This document shows positions 1 to 9,963 of a DNA stretch of 23,138 bases, piece after piece. Position numbers and translations under genes: made by a program. Source of the stretch: Elysia marginata (lineage: Eukaryota; Mollusca; Gastropoda; Plakobranchidae); assembly GCA_019649035.1 (NCBI GenBank), contig BMAT01007711.1, forward strand, positions 23,715 through 46,852. The letters run 5' to 3'. The notes beneath the pieces were generated by a model that had not been told where the DNA came from, did not search any database, and saw only the letters and a list, made by a program, of their open reading frames with translations. Every line of letters starts with the position of its first letter. Position 1 is the first letter of the stretch.

Positions 1-62
1 AAAATATAGTTATTTATCTTAAATGTGTTTAAAAAAATTTTACAAAAATTTTAAAGGTATAG

Positions 63-105
63 TTGAGTATGGTGGCATAGCCTCTAGACCTCTACTCATA
101 CTCAA
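63..105. repeat. Inverted repeat, 9-base perfect arms
   Basis: TTGAGTATG at 63-71 is the exact reverse complement of CATACTCAA at 97-105, with a 25-base loop that is itself partly palindromic (CCTCTAGACCTCT). Confidence 0.7.
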
Positions 106-219
106 GTTTAAAAGGCAATAACAAACTGGTTCGCTGAGGACGTTGAATGAAAAACGAAAGTAGATTTAGGATCTAGCCTAGGCGACAGAAACAAAAGCTG
201 CTCTTTCGCCCACTATGTC

Positions 220-270
220 GTTCTGATATTGATTTAGATCTCTGAGGCTAAAATCTCACGATATCAGAAC
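220..270. repeat. Inverted repeat, 10-base perfect arms with a nested stem
   Basis: GTTCTGATAT at 220-229 pairs perfectly with ATATCAGAAC at 261-270. Inside the loop GATTTAG can pair with CTAAAATC (one bulge), making a longer interrupted hairpin. Confidence 0.7.
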
Positions 271-307
271 TCTCAGCTCTTTAAAGTTTTGGAGAAACTT
301 CTTTCTA

Positions 308-337
308 ACTAGATCTAAATTCTAGATCTAGATCTAC
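308..337. repeat. CTAGATCT palindrome cluster 1
   Basis: Three overlapping copies of (T/C)TAGATCTA-type palindromes in 30 bases. The same word recurs at 931-987, 1045-1060, 1675, 6733 and 14198. Such CTAGATCT repeats are, from general knowledge, common in gastropod genomes. Confidence 0.7.
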
Positions 338-930
338 CTGATCAGCTGAAAGCAGGCATTGGTGTGAATTTGTTAAATTACTGTGCTTTGAAAACAGTTT
401 TGTTGTTGTAACTGTTACATTTGGAAATGACATGATTTACCCCTTTTCTACTAATATGTCTGGGAGAAAGCCCTGTGCCTAGTGTTTACATACTTGAAAA
501 ATGCAACTTGGCGGTTTTACCCGATCAGTATTTTCCTTAGAAAACCAATGACCAAAAATTGCCTATGTTTTATCATTTAGAAATGTTTAACATCGAAAAT
601 TCCGATCGTGATGTCAGTCAACAATATCTAGGGGTAACTACAGTTGAGTTATTGATGTTGATAGGTTTATGTTTGGAATTTGCACTTTTTAGTCAAAACA
701 AGGCCAAATCTAAGTGACAAATTGATCTAAATATATGTATACACCTTTTGCTTTCCATATATCCTTAATTTAAACTAATTAACAAAACAGCTATGCCTAA
801 AGCCCCCCCTCCCAAACTTTTGAAAGGAAGTCATCATAAAAAATACCTGCCCAAGCTTTTTCTTTAAAATCAGTCTTGAAAATTACTGCAATGTGTGGGG
901 TATTGTAACTAGTAAGCCTAAATGCGCTGT

Positions 931-987
931 GATCTAGATTCTAGATCTATATAAACTGGATTCTAGATCTTGATCTGTTCTAGATTC
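931..987. repeat. CTAGATCT palindrome cluster 2
   Basis: GATCTAGATTCTAGATCT is followed by TTCTAGATCTTGATCTG and TTCTAGATTC, so about four variants of the same palindromic word lie in 57 bases. Confidence 0.7.
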
Positions 988-1044
988 TTGTAGAAAAAAT
1001 TGTTGTACATGCATAATTATTTATCATGCACTGCAAAGTAGGGG

Positions 1045-1060
1045 CTTGATCTAGATCAAG
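1045..1060. repeat. Perfect 16-base palindrome
   Basis: CTTGATCTAGATCAAG equals its own reverse complement and carries the same CTAG core as the neighbouring clusters. Confidence 0.9.
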
Positions 1061-1236
1061 GTTAGATTCCAAAGATAATAAAATTAAGAGTAATTTAATA
1101 CAATCATGGAATATGTACAGTAACGTAAACAGCACTATTTTACTTCATCTACATCTATCTGATGCTAAATTGAACATGTTTTTCTAAACTCATTTTGGGC
1201 ATCACTAACCTTTTTTTTCTAAATCTCTTTTTACAG

Positions 1237-1447
1237 CAATAGAAAGCCATGCCTTTGACAAGTGCAGCAGTTGTCTTTATGACATCCCTTATGGCTTTGC
1301 CTATGTCATATATACTGAATTCAGTTTCACATCTGAAAAATCAGCTACTTATTCTGGTGTCAGGACTAATTGCACTTTGCATTATTACACTCATCCCATG
1401 GCTCATTTTACGTCAAAAGCTCCAAAAAGGGAACCCGATATACCATG
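1237..1447 (+). CDS. TM6SF: TM6SF-like, first coding exon with start codon
   Basis: The exon follows a polypyrimidine tract and CAG at 1234-1236. The first 12 bases are 5' UTR (an in-frame TAG at 1240-1242 fixes the ATG at 1249), so an upstream non-coding exon must exist to the left. Coding bases 1249-1447 give residues 1-66 plus one base, covering the first two membrane segments. The donor is G|GTAAG at 1448. Confidence 0.93.
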
Positions 1448-3871
1448 GTAAGACCCTTTTTTTTCATCTCTGATGAAGATTCTGGTTAAAACATCAAACA
1501 ACGCAGTCAAAATATCTTAACTCCTATGGCTAAGCATTTTCTATGAAAAATGTAATAATCTAGGTAGTGTCACTATTTTGTTTATATCTTGTTTATATCT
1601 TGTTTGGCTGTGATCATTTCTCTACTAGCCATCTTTATAGTATCAAACACTGAGCCCAAATGTAAACAATCTTGGTCTAGATCTGCAGCACATATGCGCA
1701 AGACACAGTCTGACTCAGTGACACAGTACACACAAGCACACACACACAACATGATTGTAAATGCTATCTGGTGATAAAATTAGCTCTGACAAACACTGAC
1801 ACTCGGCTTTGCCTGAAGTCTTCTCGTTCTAGCACGCTCTGAGACTAATCACAGCCATGAAAAGTTTGAACAGGTAGTGGGAGAAACAAACAAACTAAGC
1901 TATGCAAAAGAAGTACCTGATAGGTCCACAGTGCAGCCTCCAATTTATTATAGACTACCTGGTACGTCCACAATGCAGTTAAGAGTTAAACTCATAAAGT
2001 CAAGTCCATATAATTTGAACCTGGATAACTATAATATTTGTTTAATTCAAACTTTATTCACGTTACAATTTTATCTTCCTTTTGTAATGTACTCTGATAT
2101 TTCGAGGTTAAACTTGTTCCCATGGGGCTCAAAATATCTGAATTGGACTGTATATTGTTTTAAAATTGCAGATATCTGAGAGCCAGGGAAATCATTACAA
2201 CTATTTTTCAAATCTGAGTTAAAATATTCAGGCTGGCAACTGGTCCAAATTAGTTTGATGATTCAATCAGAGGTCTTAGTTTTTTTTAAATGTAATTAAA
2301 TGTTAAAGATTGGTTGAAACTATTTAAAGTCTAAAGACGTTTGTTGGACATTTTGCTGATTATAGTGTTGGGAAAACAGGAAAATGTCCACTTTTATAAA
2401 ATTGTTCTTTTCAAATGAAAATTATCTTTCTCAAACTCAACATTTTTTTCACCTTACTCATTAGGAATGGTGGTGTTGTGTATAAACGACTCAGGGAAAG
2501 ATAAAACCATTGATTGGTTATATAGGAGGCATTATTTATCTCATTACAAATTTTCCATTTAAATGACTGTTAAAAATGATTGCACTCCTATTTTGATGCT
2601 TGTTTTTGTGAAAACACTGGACATGCCTGTAAGTAACTTCTTGAGATCATTTCTTTGTTTAAAAAACAGGAGATGAAATAAATTCTAAAGTTTGGAATAG
2701 TTGAGTCTTGTTTCTAAAGCCCTCACGTGATCTCATTTTAAGGAAATTTATATGATCAGTAAAATAAGCTGAATAATTATTTTATCTTGCTTGTATTTAA
2801 TGTTCTGAAATTACCATCATAATTATCATTTGTCACATTATGGCTGAATTCTAACACAAATCTTGATTTTCATATAACTTTGTAGAATGGGGCCGCAATT
2901 TACCATCACAACTATAATTATTATGACATATATTTTTTCCATTTTGAGTTTCTGACTTTCAAAGTGCATGGGAACATCCTTTTCAACAGGAAAAAGTTTT
3001 TTGGGCCTTAGTCCATTTTGATAGGCCTTCAGTTTGATAAATCTGAAACAAATGGCAGTGATGTATCAAATTCATGCCAAGATTATACTTGCTTAGATTA
3101 GTAGTATTCTCAGACTGAATCAGCAAAAATGCAAGTTGGCAAGAATTCAATTATAACACCAGTATTAACTATTGAATTTTTTTTTTATTATCTCGAATGG
3201 AAAGAGTACACACTATAAAGTAGCCTTAAAACTATGTCAAATAAAAAACTTTTGTTGTATTGAAATTTTCTGTCTTATTTTCTAATTTTTGAAGCCTTCA
3301 AATTATTTTCTCTTTCCTGGCTCCAATTTTTTTTTTCAGTTTTAGGTCTTTTAGCTTACAGTTCAGTAATGAGTTTGATAATTGCCCTGGAAAATGATGG
3401 TCTGATCGCTGAGTTTATGGGTAGTTACCTTAGAGAAGGAGAGCCATACTTGAAAACGGCACATGGTACCATGGTCTCTTACTGGGATGGAATTGCTCAT
3501 TATGCCATGTACTTGATGATGTTGGCTGCTGTCTCTTGGAAGTAAGAAAAAAAAACAAGTCTTTTATACCACCTCAACCACATTGCATTGGTGAATACAT
3601 TAAAAAAAATGAATATGAGACTACCAATTATTCCAATATTTAGAGGATTGGCAAGATGCAAAATTTGTATGCAGTAAACCTTTGACATGGCAAAATCAAT
3701 GGTTCTAGGTTTTGATTTTCCTACCCCTAAGGTTTTGTCATGGTCAAGGTTATCAATAATAGAATATAGCACTCTAAAAAAATAAATCAAATATCTAATG
3801 TTACTGATTTTCTTCCCTCGCTCTCTCTCCCTCCCTCTCTCTGTCTCTGTCTCTCTCTCTCTCCCTCTCGC

Positions 3872-3925
<54 letters not shown>

Positions 3926-6900
3926 TATGGTTTTCATCACATTTATTTGCATCTGCTTTATTGTAGTTGCACGCAAATCATATATTTTAAGACAATGTTT
4001 CACCATAATGCAAACTGATTTTGTAGCAATACTTTTAGCAGTTTTCAGCCTAAAATTCACCTCTTAGATACTACATGTATTGCATGAGTTTGTCTTTGGT
4101 TTAACTAAAATTAAAAAGCAATTTCATCAATAGATTGTATGCCGCAATACTTATGGAGGGTTTTTAAAAAGAAATGGTTTTATGGTTATTAGGTCGGGCC
4201 AAGCTTACTGACACACTCAAAGGTGTTTTTATACAACAAATGCACCAATGGCTAATTAAAAATATTTCTTGAAATTGTTTTAGTTTAACAGAGAAGTTAA
4301 ATATCAATCTATCGGCATTGAAAAACAACAATTTGTGTATGTTTTCAAAATTTACTTGGTCATATTAGCAAGACTATGGCTCAGATCATGCATAGAGAGG
4401 TGTTGGAAAAGAAAAAATTCTAAACCGTAAAATGACTATGTATGGACCAGGACTAGAGGTGGTGAGACTATTATACAGAGCTTCAAATATCATTCCCAGA
4501 GTACTTTTTACAAACCATGAATTATACTAAGTTTGGTTGATTGTATTTATCACTTCATTTCATTTATAGCGATAATACTTTTAAACTTAAAAGAGTAATG
4601 TGATTAGCTCAAAGTTCAATTGTAACTTTCTGCATTTTCATAAATTCATATACTAAATATGAAACAGCAAGTTGAGAGCCAGCTTTCAAGTTCTGAAGGC
4701 TTTTGTTGGGTCATTATATCAACACTTAAAATGGATATAAATAACTTGTGAAAACGACTAATTAAGAGTTAGAAGATGAATAAGTTTTAATTCCGAACAT
4801 GATTAAAAAAATAAGGTTTGAATTTTTATCAAACCTATATACTTCATTATTATGTATTTTCAGCCAAACTTTTCATGATGTTGGACTGTACTGGGTAGGA
4901 TCCTTTGGCTACAGCAAATTGGTACTTGTTGTGGCTGCTGTGATTGGTATGTAGAGGGAAGGTGTACTTGTAAAGCTATAAGAAAATCTCCTTGGCCATT
5001 CTCAGATATTAGATTGACAACATTAGTCTAACTGAACTTCTCTTCCTTGAACTGACTTCGTACAAGTTTTGATCTTTTTAAATCATCTAATATGTGTATT
5101 AGAAAGCAACCAAATTATATAATGCCTTTTGCAATCTTTTGACAACCAATATAATATTAGTGGCCAAATAACTGCCATAGTATTTTCACTATCAGCTACT
5201 GGCTAGTGTAAGTTTAACGCACCATTTGTGACTTTTGCCTCATAAAGTTTTTTTTATTTCAAAGGGAACTTCATTTCTGCATTATTTTTATTGTCAGCAG
5301 TATATTGAAATTGATGTTCTGCACTCAAACAGGGTAAATTCTTCACTCCAAAAGTACTATGGGCTGTAATGGAATAACTTTGGATATGATAAGCTTATTT
5401 AGAATATTCTTTTTTGTCTGCCATAACACTTATCATTTACCTCTTACAAGCATTTATGAATACATGATTCCCTAATTTTGATGCATAAGTTCATCATTAG
5501 AAATAAGTATTGAGACATTTTAAACTATTGAAATTCTAGGAATGAAAAAGAACTTGGTAACTGGATAATATTACAAGTTTTTAATTAAAACAGCTTTGTA
5601 AGTTGTTTACATCATATTCCTGTTTTCTTCAAGTATTTTAAATTGAAACAATGGCGAATATTTTTTTGTATATCACCTACTGTCAGTTTTGTCTTTAGTC
5701 TATATAATTTTTTGGTGGCTACTTCATTTGTAAAGCCTCTGCTGATGTTGATCTTTGCAGAGATAATGGCTAAGGGCATAGACCCCTTTCAAAAAGTTTT
5801 TCTTTGCTAAACACAATAATGATTCATGTTTCATAATATACATGCACTTTGTATAACTTTAATGGTGTCTTGTGTTATTGCTTTGCTCTGAAGCAGCAGG
5901 CTATTATTTAAGAGAGTTTCTGTCAGATTGCATGCAGCCTTAGGTCTCATCTTACAATTTGGATTATAAAACATTGAAATAATTTTATTAAAATTTACAT
6001 TTACCAACACAAATGTTCAAAACAATCTGGATAATGAAATTAGCTTTTTTCGCATTTTTAAAAACTTTGCTTATTTTTTTGTTTGTTTTTTTGTTGATGA
6101 TTACCAGGGAAAGATGGATTTGGCTCACCATTCCTTTTAATAGTGCCATACATTGTAATCTGTGCCATGATGTGTGTAACTTTCATCAAAGAGAAGTGTG
6201 AAGAAATGCAGCAAATTCAGAATGACTTACATGAGGTATGATAAATTTAAGCTTTGTTAAGTGATTTGAGCAATTTTCACAACACTACAAAAAAAAAGTA
6301 TGCAATCTCCATGACATCAACAGTATAATAGAATTTTATTCTGAAACGGCATAGGAAAAGAAACAATTTACTATTGTTTCTATACCACTGCTACTTGCAG
6401 CATCATAATAAAAAAACTAAGCTTATGAATTGAAACAAAAAAGTTAACTTGTATTGTATGCTGAACTTCCAATCTAATGAGCCTAGACACTATAAGCCCT
6501 AGGGTTGAAGAGTGGTAAGTTAAACAAAGTACTTTTCACCCCTTGATATAATTATAATTATTTAGCCATTGAATTACTCTAAAATTTTATACTCAGCATG
6601 AAGACCAAAATAGAAACCTTAAATGTGCTATGACAGCATGGATGCCAGCAATTAACAAAGTTAAATTTTGCCAGCCAGTTTGTCTATAAGTAAGAAAGAG
6701 CCAGTTGGAGAGGATATTAGACATTCAGCAGAGATCTAGATGCAGTGCAACCTGGAGAGATAGAGGAGAAGAAATAGAGCCTCAGAGTTGTTTGGGCCTG
6801 AACAGAACACAAAAAAGAGAAACAAAAGAAAGGAAAAGAACCTAAAGTGTGAGATAAAGCAGGGAGAATCTGACTGAAGGAGCTTGTTCACAGTTCATGC

Positions 6901-9821
6901 CTCAGACTTTTTACATCTCATAACCCCAAAAGGATGATGAACTGTAAAGAAATGATTTTTGAGGCAACTAGGGTGAATCAGCCTCAAGTACTCAGACTAA
7001 TTTTGAGTTAGAAATCTTTAAATTTAATAATTTGCTATGTAATAAACCATTTTCTATTATCTTGAAAATGAAATAAATTGAGATATAAATAAGCTAGAGT
7101 CATAATTTTCTTAACCTCTTCAGAGGCATAGAATACAGTTTAGAAAACGTGAATCAAGTCAAAATTGTTACTTGTGTCCAATTGACCCTGTTTGCCTCAC
7201 ATATCATTGTACATGTTCATCATATTTTTATCTGTTCTCCTTGCTTTGGAAAATATTGAGATGCTTAAGTAATTGAGCCAGACAATCAGGGTGTGGCAGC
7301 TTTGGCTCAGTTGGTTGATTAGGAATACTGTAAAAAATGTCTGAAACCCAAGTCAAGCTTTAATTTATTACTGTTTTTTTTTAATTAACAAATTTCAAGC
7401 AATAGAGATTTTTCTCAAATATGACAGTGGATATATGGGAAAAGGCTCTTGCTAATAATTTTCTAAAGGTTAGTCCTGGAGAAATACTCTGCCATGAATT
7501 TAAAATTTAGACACCAAGACTCAATTTCCAGTTACAGCTGTCATTTAACTAATGATAAAGTTTTGTTTTTGTATTATTTCATATTTTTCTTTACACTAGG
7601 AACAGCTAAAGAACAAAGATAAGATTTCGACAATCTGGAGAAGACCAATGGATCTTTTACTCTTCATCTATTTCATCTTTGCCGTTGCAATGACCGTCAT
7701 AAGATTTTCAGTGAGTTATCTAACAACTGTAATGTAGATTTTATATTGTTTTCAGCATTTTCATGGTCTCTTATTTGTAAAAGTGAACTAAAACGCAGTA
7801 TGATGTTTTTGTTAGAAAAAGAGATAGCTGATTAAAATCTTTACTCATCCCTCTAATAACATTTTTAGAAGTACTTTTCATAAACTCCCAGGGCTAATAA
7901 TGCACTTACAAAAAAGTTAACAGAGCAAGCAAAGTTCACAAAGTCAATGTGATTAGTACTTGTTAAAATTGGTTTAAGGGCTTTTTGGTGTTACAAAGGC
8001 TTCCTGAACATACCAAATTTTTTGCGACAAGTGTGTTTGAAGTTAATAATAATAACATATAAAGCAAAACTGAAAGTGTTCTTTGGTTAGCTATCTACAT
8101 TCTATATCACTTTTTTTCAACAGGGAGCAATGCACAGTAACTTCTATTTAATGAAATTATACAAAGATGCAGTGGAACCTTATCTCACAGACCCATCTCT
8201 CTTTTCAAGAGCCCAGGTTTGTAATTAAGTACATATAATAATGTGTAATAATCCAACATTTATGAGTCTAGATGTAAATATTGTGTGAAGCATAAAGATA
8301 TACATCATTAGAAATTTTAAAAAGCTCTCTCTATGGTAGGAAAATCATAAAGTTTATTGTATTATCTGCTCTATAGATAGAATAAATAGGACCCTTCTTA
8401 CTGCAACTGCAGCTTCGTATTTGGAGTTTTCTCATTATTAGTAGCCTAAAGTGCATCACACTCAGCTATCTTGACCAGTTTTTTACAGCCTTTACAATTT
8501 TTAGTCATTTTTATCATACTTCCATGTTCAAAGTGCAGACCATCAGACATTTTACGCTTCCTTATTTTTATTCCATACTAAACTTGGTTTAAATACAACA
8601 CTGTAAGCTTCTCAGTGATGTTTGAAAGGTGGCGAGTTTCTTCACTTTAGGCCAACTATCATTCTCAATTAATTGCACATTTTTCAGTTAGCCCATGTAG
8701 ATGACAGTACGTTGAAACTACAGATACTATTTATAATATAACTGAAGTTTTTTTTAAGAAATATGAAAATAAAATAAAATTAACCCCACACACCTTGATT
8801 ACAATCTTCTAAAGTTCATGTAACAGATTTATATTAAAGATACACTTTGTATTTAGCTTTGTTACTTTTTAGTTTTAGATGAGTTAAATTCTTTATAAAA
8901 GTATAAAAACCCACCTAGTTAAGACTTTTCCAAGTCTATTTTACAATAAACACTTTATTTCATTGATGGGAAAAGGGGTGCTACTTTTATTCAACCTCCA
9001 ATCTCATTCACTATCAACACTTTTTTCATTTTTTTTTCAGCTCATGGTGCAAAGCTTCTACTTCATTCCTTACTATATGATCAACATGTACTGTCTGCTG
9101 TACCCTAGTCAGTCGTGGCTGTTGCCGTTATGTATCATCTTTGCTGGGGCTTCAGCTCAGGTCAGCCTCTCAGTAATATCTCCTATCTGTGATTATGATC
9201 TGTAATGTGGACCTTAATGTTTAAGAATTGTTGTTCAACTATCTTTAATTTATTTTAACACTTTAATTGAAACTCTGCGTTTTGTAAAATTTGCTTTTTT
9301 TATACTTTTGTGAAAGAAATGCCACTTAATTAGGATTTGGTGCTATAAAATTATGCAAAACTCCTGTTTTTGGAATATTTTTTTGTATCTGCCTAAGTTC
9401 TTTGTTAATATTTGAAAGAGTTACACCTGTAAAATGATTTGGATTTGACTCTCTGTACCTTACTTGTAACTAATCTTTAAAATCAATATTTTCACAGGCC
9501 CAGTTTTCTTTGATTGGCTCTTCCTTCCATTATCGAACGCCATACTTGTATCGCGTGCCCCAAACATTGTCAGCTCGATGCCTTTTCTGGTTTGTGAATG
9601 GGCTTCAGTTTCTTGTGCCTCAGATAATGGCCAATAGATGCATTACAGATCCCTCTAAGTTTCTGAGGCCTGCAGCATCCCCAGCTTCCCCAGCAAGTAC
9701 AGCATCTCAACCTACAAGATCAGCCAGTAGTAATGGAACTCACGATGGACCAGGGGTTAGCTCTAGAAGGAGATCAAGTTCTAGTTCACAGGGAGCTGCA
9801 AGAGGGAAAAAGTTGGACTAA
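1249..9821 (+). CDS. TM6SF: TM6SF1/TM6SF2-like multi-pass membrane protein, 8 coding exons
   Basis: Joining 1249-1447, 3340-3541, 4864-4946, 6108-6235, 7600-7710, 8124-8216, 9041-9160 and 9498-9821 gives an uninterrupted 419-residue protein. All seven introns are GT-AG and all phases agree. The family is recognised from the N-terminus and from LREGEPYL (residues 97-104), YWDGIAHY (114-121) and LYWVGS (142-147), which match vertebrate transmembrane 6 superfamily members. Two EXPERA-type domains are expected at about 61-186 and 217-351. About ten hydrophobic segments are visible, for example 5-23, 33-53, 67-83, 116-132, 142-161, 168-187, 222-240, 276-293, 297-318 and 340-356. In mammals TM6SF2 is an ER/ERGIC protein involved in lipoprotein lipidation, and TM6SF1 is less well defined; a lipid-related membrane role here is inference. 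The protein is somewhat longer than the roughly 370-residue vertebrate forms because of a Ser/Arg-rich tail (about 371-419) ending KKLD. TM6SF1 and TM6SF2 cannot be separated from this sequence alone. Confidence 0.93.
1448..3339 (+). other. TM6SF-like intron 1
   Basis: 1892-base phase-1 intron, GTAAG...TTTCAG. It contains a short CA repeat at 1721-1750. Open frames at 1589-1774 and 1877-2179 have no recognisable protein features and do not fit the exon phases. Nothing else was recognised. Confidence 0.85.
1721..1750. repeat. Short imperfect CA microsatellite
   Basis: ACACAGTACACACAAGCACACACACACAAC-type sequence within intron 1. Confidence 0.8.
3340..3541 (+). CDS. TM6SF: TM6SF-like, coding exon 2
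   Basis: Acceptor TTTTTTCAG ends at 3339 and donor GTAAG starts at 3542. The phase-1 start completes Val67, and two bases of Asn134 are left at the end. This exon holds the strongest family signature, LREGEPYL and YWDGIAHY, plus hydrophobic segments 67-83 and 116-132. Confidence 0.96.
3542..4863 (+). other. TM6SF-like intron 2
   Basis: 1322-base phase-2 intron with a large CT microsatellite (3811-3924). The two long open frames over the repeat, one on each strand, come from the repeat having no stop codons. Confidence 0.85.
3811..3924. repeat. CT/GA microsatellite, interrupted
   Basis: About 114 bases of (CT)n interrupted by CCCT, CGCT and GTCT units, ending in a pure (CT) run of roughly 40 bases. 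It lies deep in intron 2, more than 900 bases from the next acceptor, so it is not the splice-site pyrimidine tract. Confidence 0.97.
4864..4946 (+). CDS. TM6SF: TM6SF-like, coding exon 3
   Basis: Short 83-base exon between CAG (4861-4863) and GTATGT (4947). It encodes residues 134-161 plus the first base of Gly162, including VGLYWVGSFGYSK and a hydrophobic run. Too short to be found as an open frame; identified by homology and phase. Confidence 0.94.
4947..6107 (+). other. TM6SF-like intron 3
   Basis: 1161-base phase-1 intron, GTATGT...TTACCAG. A T-rich tract (about 6070-6095) precedes the acceptor. Nothing else was recognised. Confidence 0.85.
6108..6235 (+). CDS. TM6SF: TM6SF-like, coding exon 4
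   Basis: Acceptor TTACCAG ends at 6107 and donor GTATGA starts at 6236. It encodes residues 162-204: a hydrophobic segment (about 168-187) followed by a charged KEKCEE loop between the two EXPERA-type repeats. It ends in phase 0. Confidence 0.94.
6236..7599 (+). other. TM6SF-like intron 4, with a SINE-like insert
   Basis: 1364-base phase-0 intron. It includes a purine-rich stretch at about 6750-6860 with no identity I recognise, and a probable tRNA-derived SINE fragment at about 7291-7390. Confidence 0.8.
7291..7390 (+). mobile_element. Probable tRNA-derived SINE head fragment
   Basis: TGGCTCAGTTGG at 7303-7314 matches the RNA polymerase III A-box consensus TRGCNNAGYNGG exactly. About 25 bases further, TGTCTGAAACCC (7338-7349) is a degenerate B box, followed by AAGTCAAGC and a T-rich tail. 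The leader GTGTGGCAGCTTTGGCTCAG resembles tRNA-derived SINE heads. No cloverleaf could be built, so it is not a functional tRNA gene. Ends are approximate and no target duplication was identified. Confidence 0.45.
7600..7710 (+). CDS. TM6SF: TM6SF-like, coding exon 5
   Basis: Acceptor TTACACTAG ends at 7599 and donor GTGAGT starts at 7711. Exactly 37 codons, residues 205-241: a basic linker (KNKDK, WRRP) and then a hydrophobic segment that opens the second EXPERA-type repeat. Confidence 0.95.
7711..8123 (+). other. TM6SF-like intron 5
   Basis: 413-base phase-0 intron, GTGAGT...TTTTTTTCAACAG. Nothing of note was seen inside. Confidence 0.85.
8124..8216 (+). CDS. TM6SF: TM6SF-like, coding exon 6
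   Basis: Acceptor TTTTTTTCAACAG ends at 8123 and the donor is GTTTGT at 8217. Exactly 31 codons, residues 242-272, a largely hydrophilic loop containing LYKDAVEPYLTDPS. Confidence 0.95.
8217..9040 (+). other. TM6SF-like intron 6
   Basis: 824-base phase-0 intron with a weaker donor (GTTTGT) and a long poly-T tract before the acceptor. Nothing else was recognised. Confidence 0.85.
9041..9160 (+). CDS. TM6SF: TM6SF-like, coding exon 7
   Basis: Acceptor TTTTTTTTCAG ends at 9040 and donor GTCAGC starts at 9161. Exactly 40 codons, residues 273-312, rich in aromatic residues with two hydrophobic segments (276-293 and from 297 on). Confidence 0.95.
9161..9497 (+). other. TM6SF-like intron 7
   Basis: 337-base phase-0 intron, GTCAGC...TTTTCACAG. 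Nothing else was recognised. Confidence 0.85.
9498..9821 (+). CDS. TM6SF: TM6SF-like, last coding exon with KKLD terminus
   Basis: Acceptor TTTTCACAG ends at 9497; the stop TAA is at 9819-9821. It encodes residues 313-419: the end of the second EXPERA-type repeat with a hydrophobic segment at about 340-356, then a low-complexity Ala/Pro/Ser tail. The tail holds an RRRSSSSS cluster (402-409), a plausible basophilic-kinase site, and ends with lysines at -4 and -3 (KKLD), the KKXX arrangement of COPI-dependent ER retrieval. The tail lies outside the conserved domains. Confidence 0.95.
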   Translation, partial: AQFSLIGSSFHYRTPYLYRVPQTLSARCLFWFVNGLQFLVPQIMANRCITDPSKFLRPAASPASPASTASQPTRSASSNGTHDGPGVSSRRRSSSSSQGAARGKKLD

Positions 9822-9932
9822 GTCACTATTTTATATTATCTAGTTGCCTTATAATTCATTCAAGTTTTACTTCTTTTTGCAGGTCACAGTCATGGACATT
9901 TTTTAGGTTGCACAATTTATGCAATTGTTCCT

Positions 9933-9963
9933 GAAGATGAAATGCTCCAGAAGATGAAATGCT
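9933..9963 (+). repeat. Two-copy tandem duplication in the 3' UTR
   Basis: GAAGATGAAATGCT occurs at 9933-9946 and again at 9950-9963, giving a 17-base period. It is a small slippage-type duplication shortly after the stop codon. Confidence 0.85.

Larger units (their letters stand above)
1..1236. other. Upstream intron or flank of the TM6SF-like gene, with short palindromes
   Basis: No coding exon is recognised. Because an acceptor lies at 1236, at least the right part is intron leading to a non-coding first exon that is unseen or off the left edge. The segment holds two inverted repeats and dense CTAGATCT-type palindromes, described separately. Confidence 0.6.

Noticed and set aside
1589-2179. 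Two open frames in intron 1, one (about 1875-1960) with AG before and GTACGT after it like a cassette exon.
   Set aside because: The phase-1 junction from exon 1 would hit a stop after about 15 codons, there is no pyrimidine tract, and no protein similarity is recognisable.
3500-4067. Long open frames on both strands over the CT repeat (Arg/Glu and Leu/Ser repeats).
   Set aside because: A CT/GA microsatellite has no stop codons in any frame; the - strand frame also runs antisense across a real TM6SF-like exon.
7291-7350. Functional tRNA gene.
   Set aside because: Only the A box is intact; no acceptor stem or anticodon arm can be folded.
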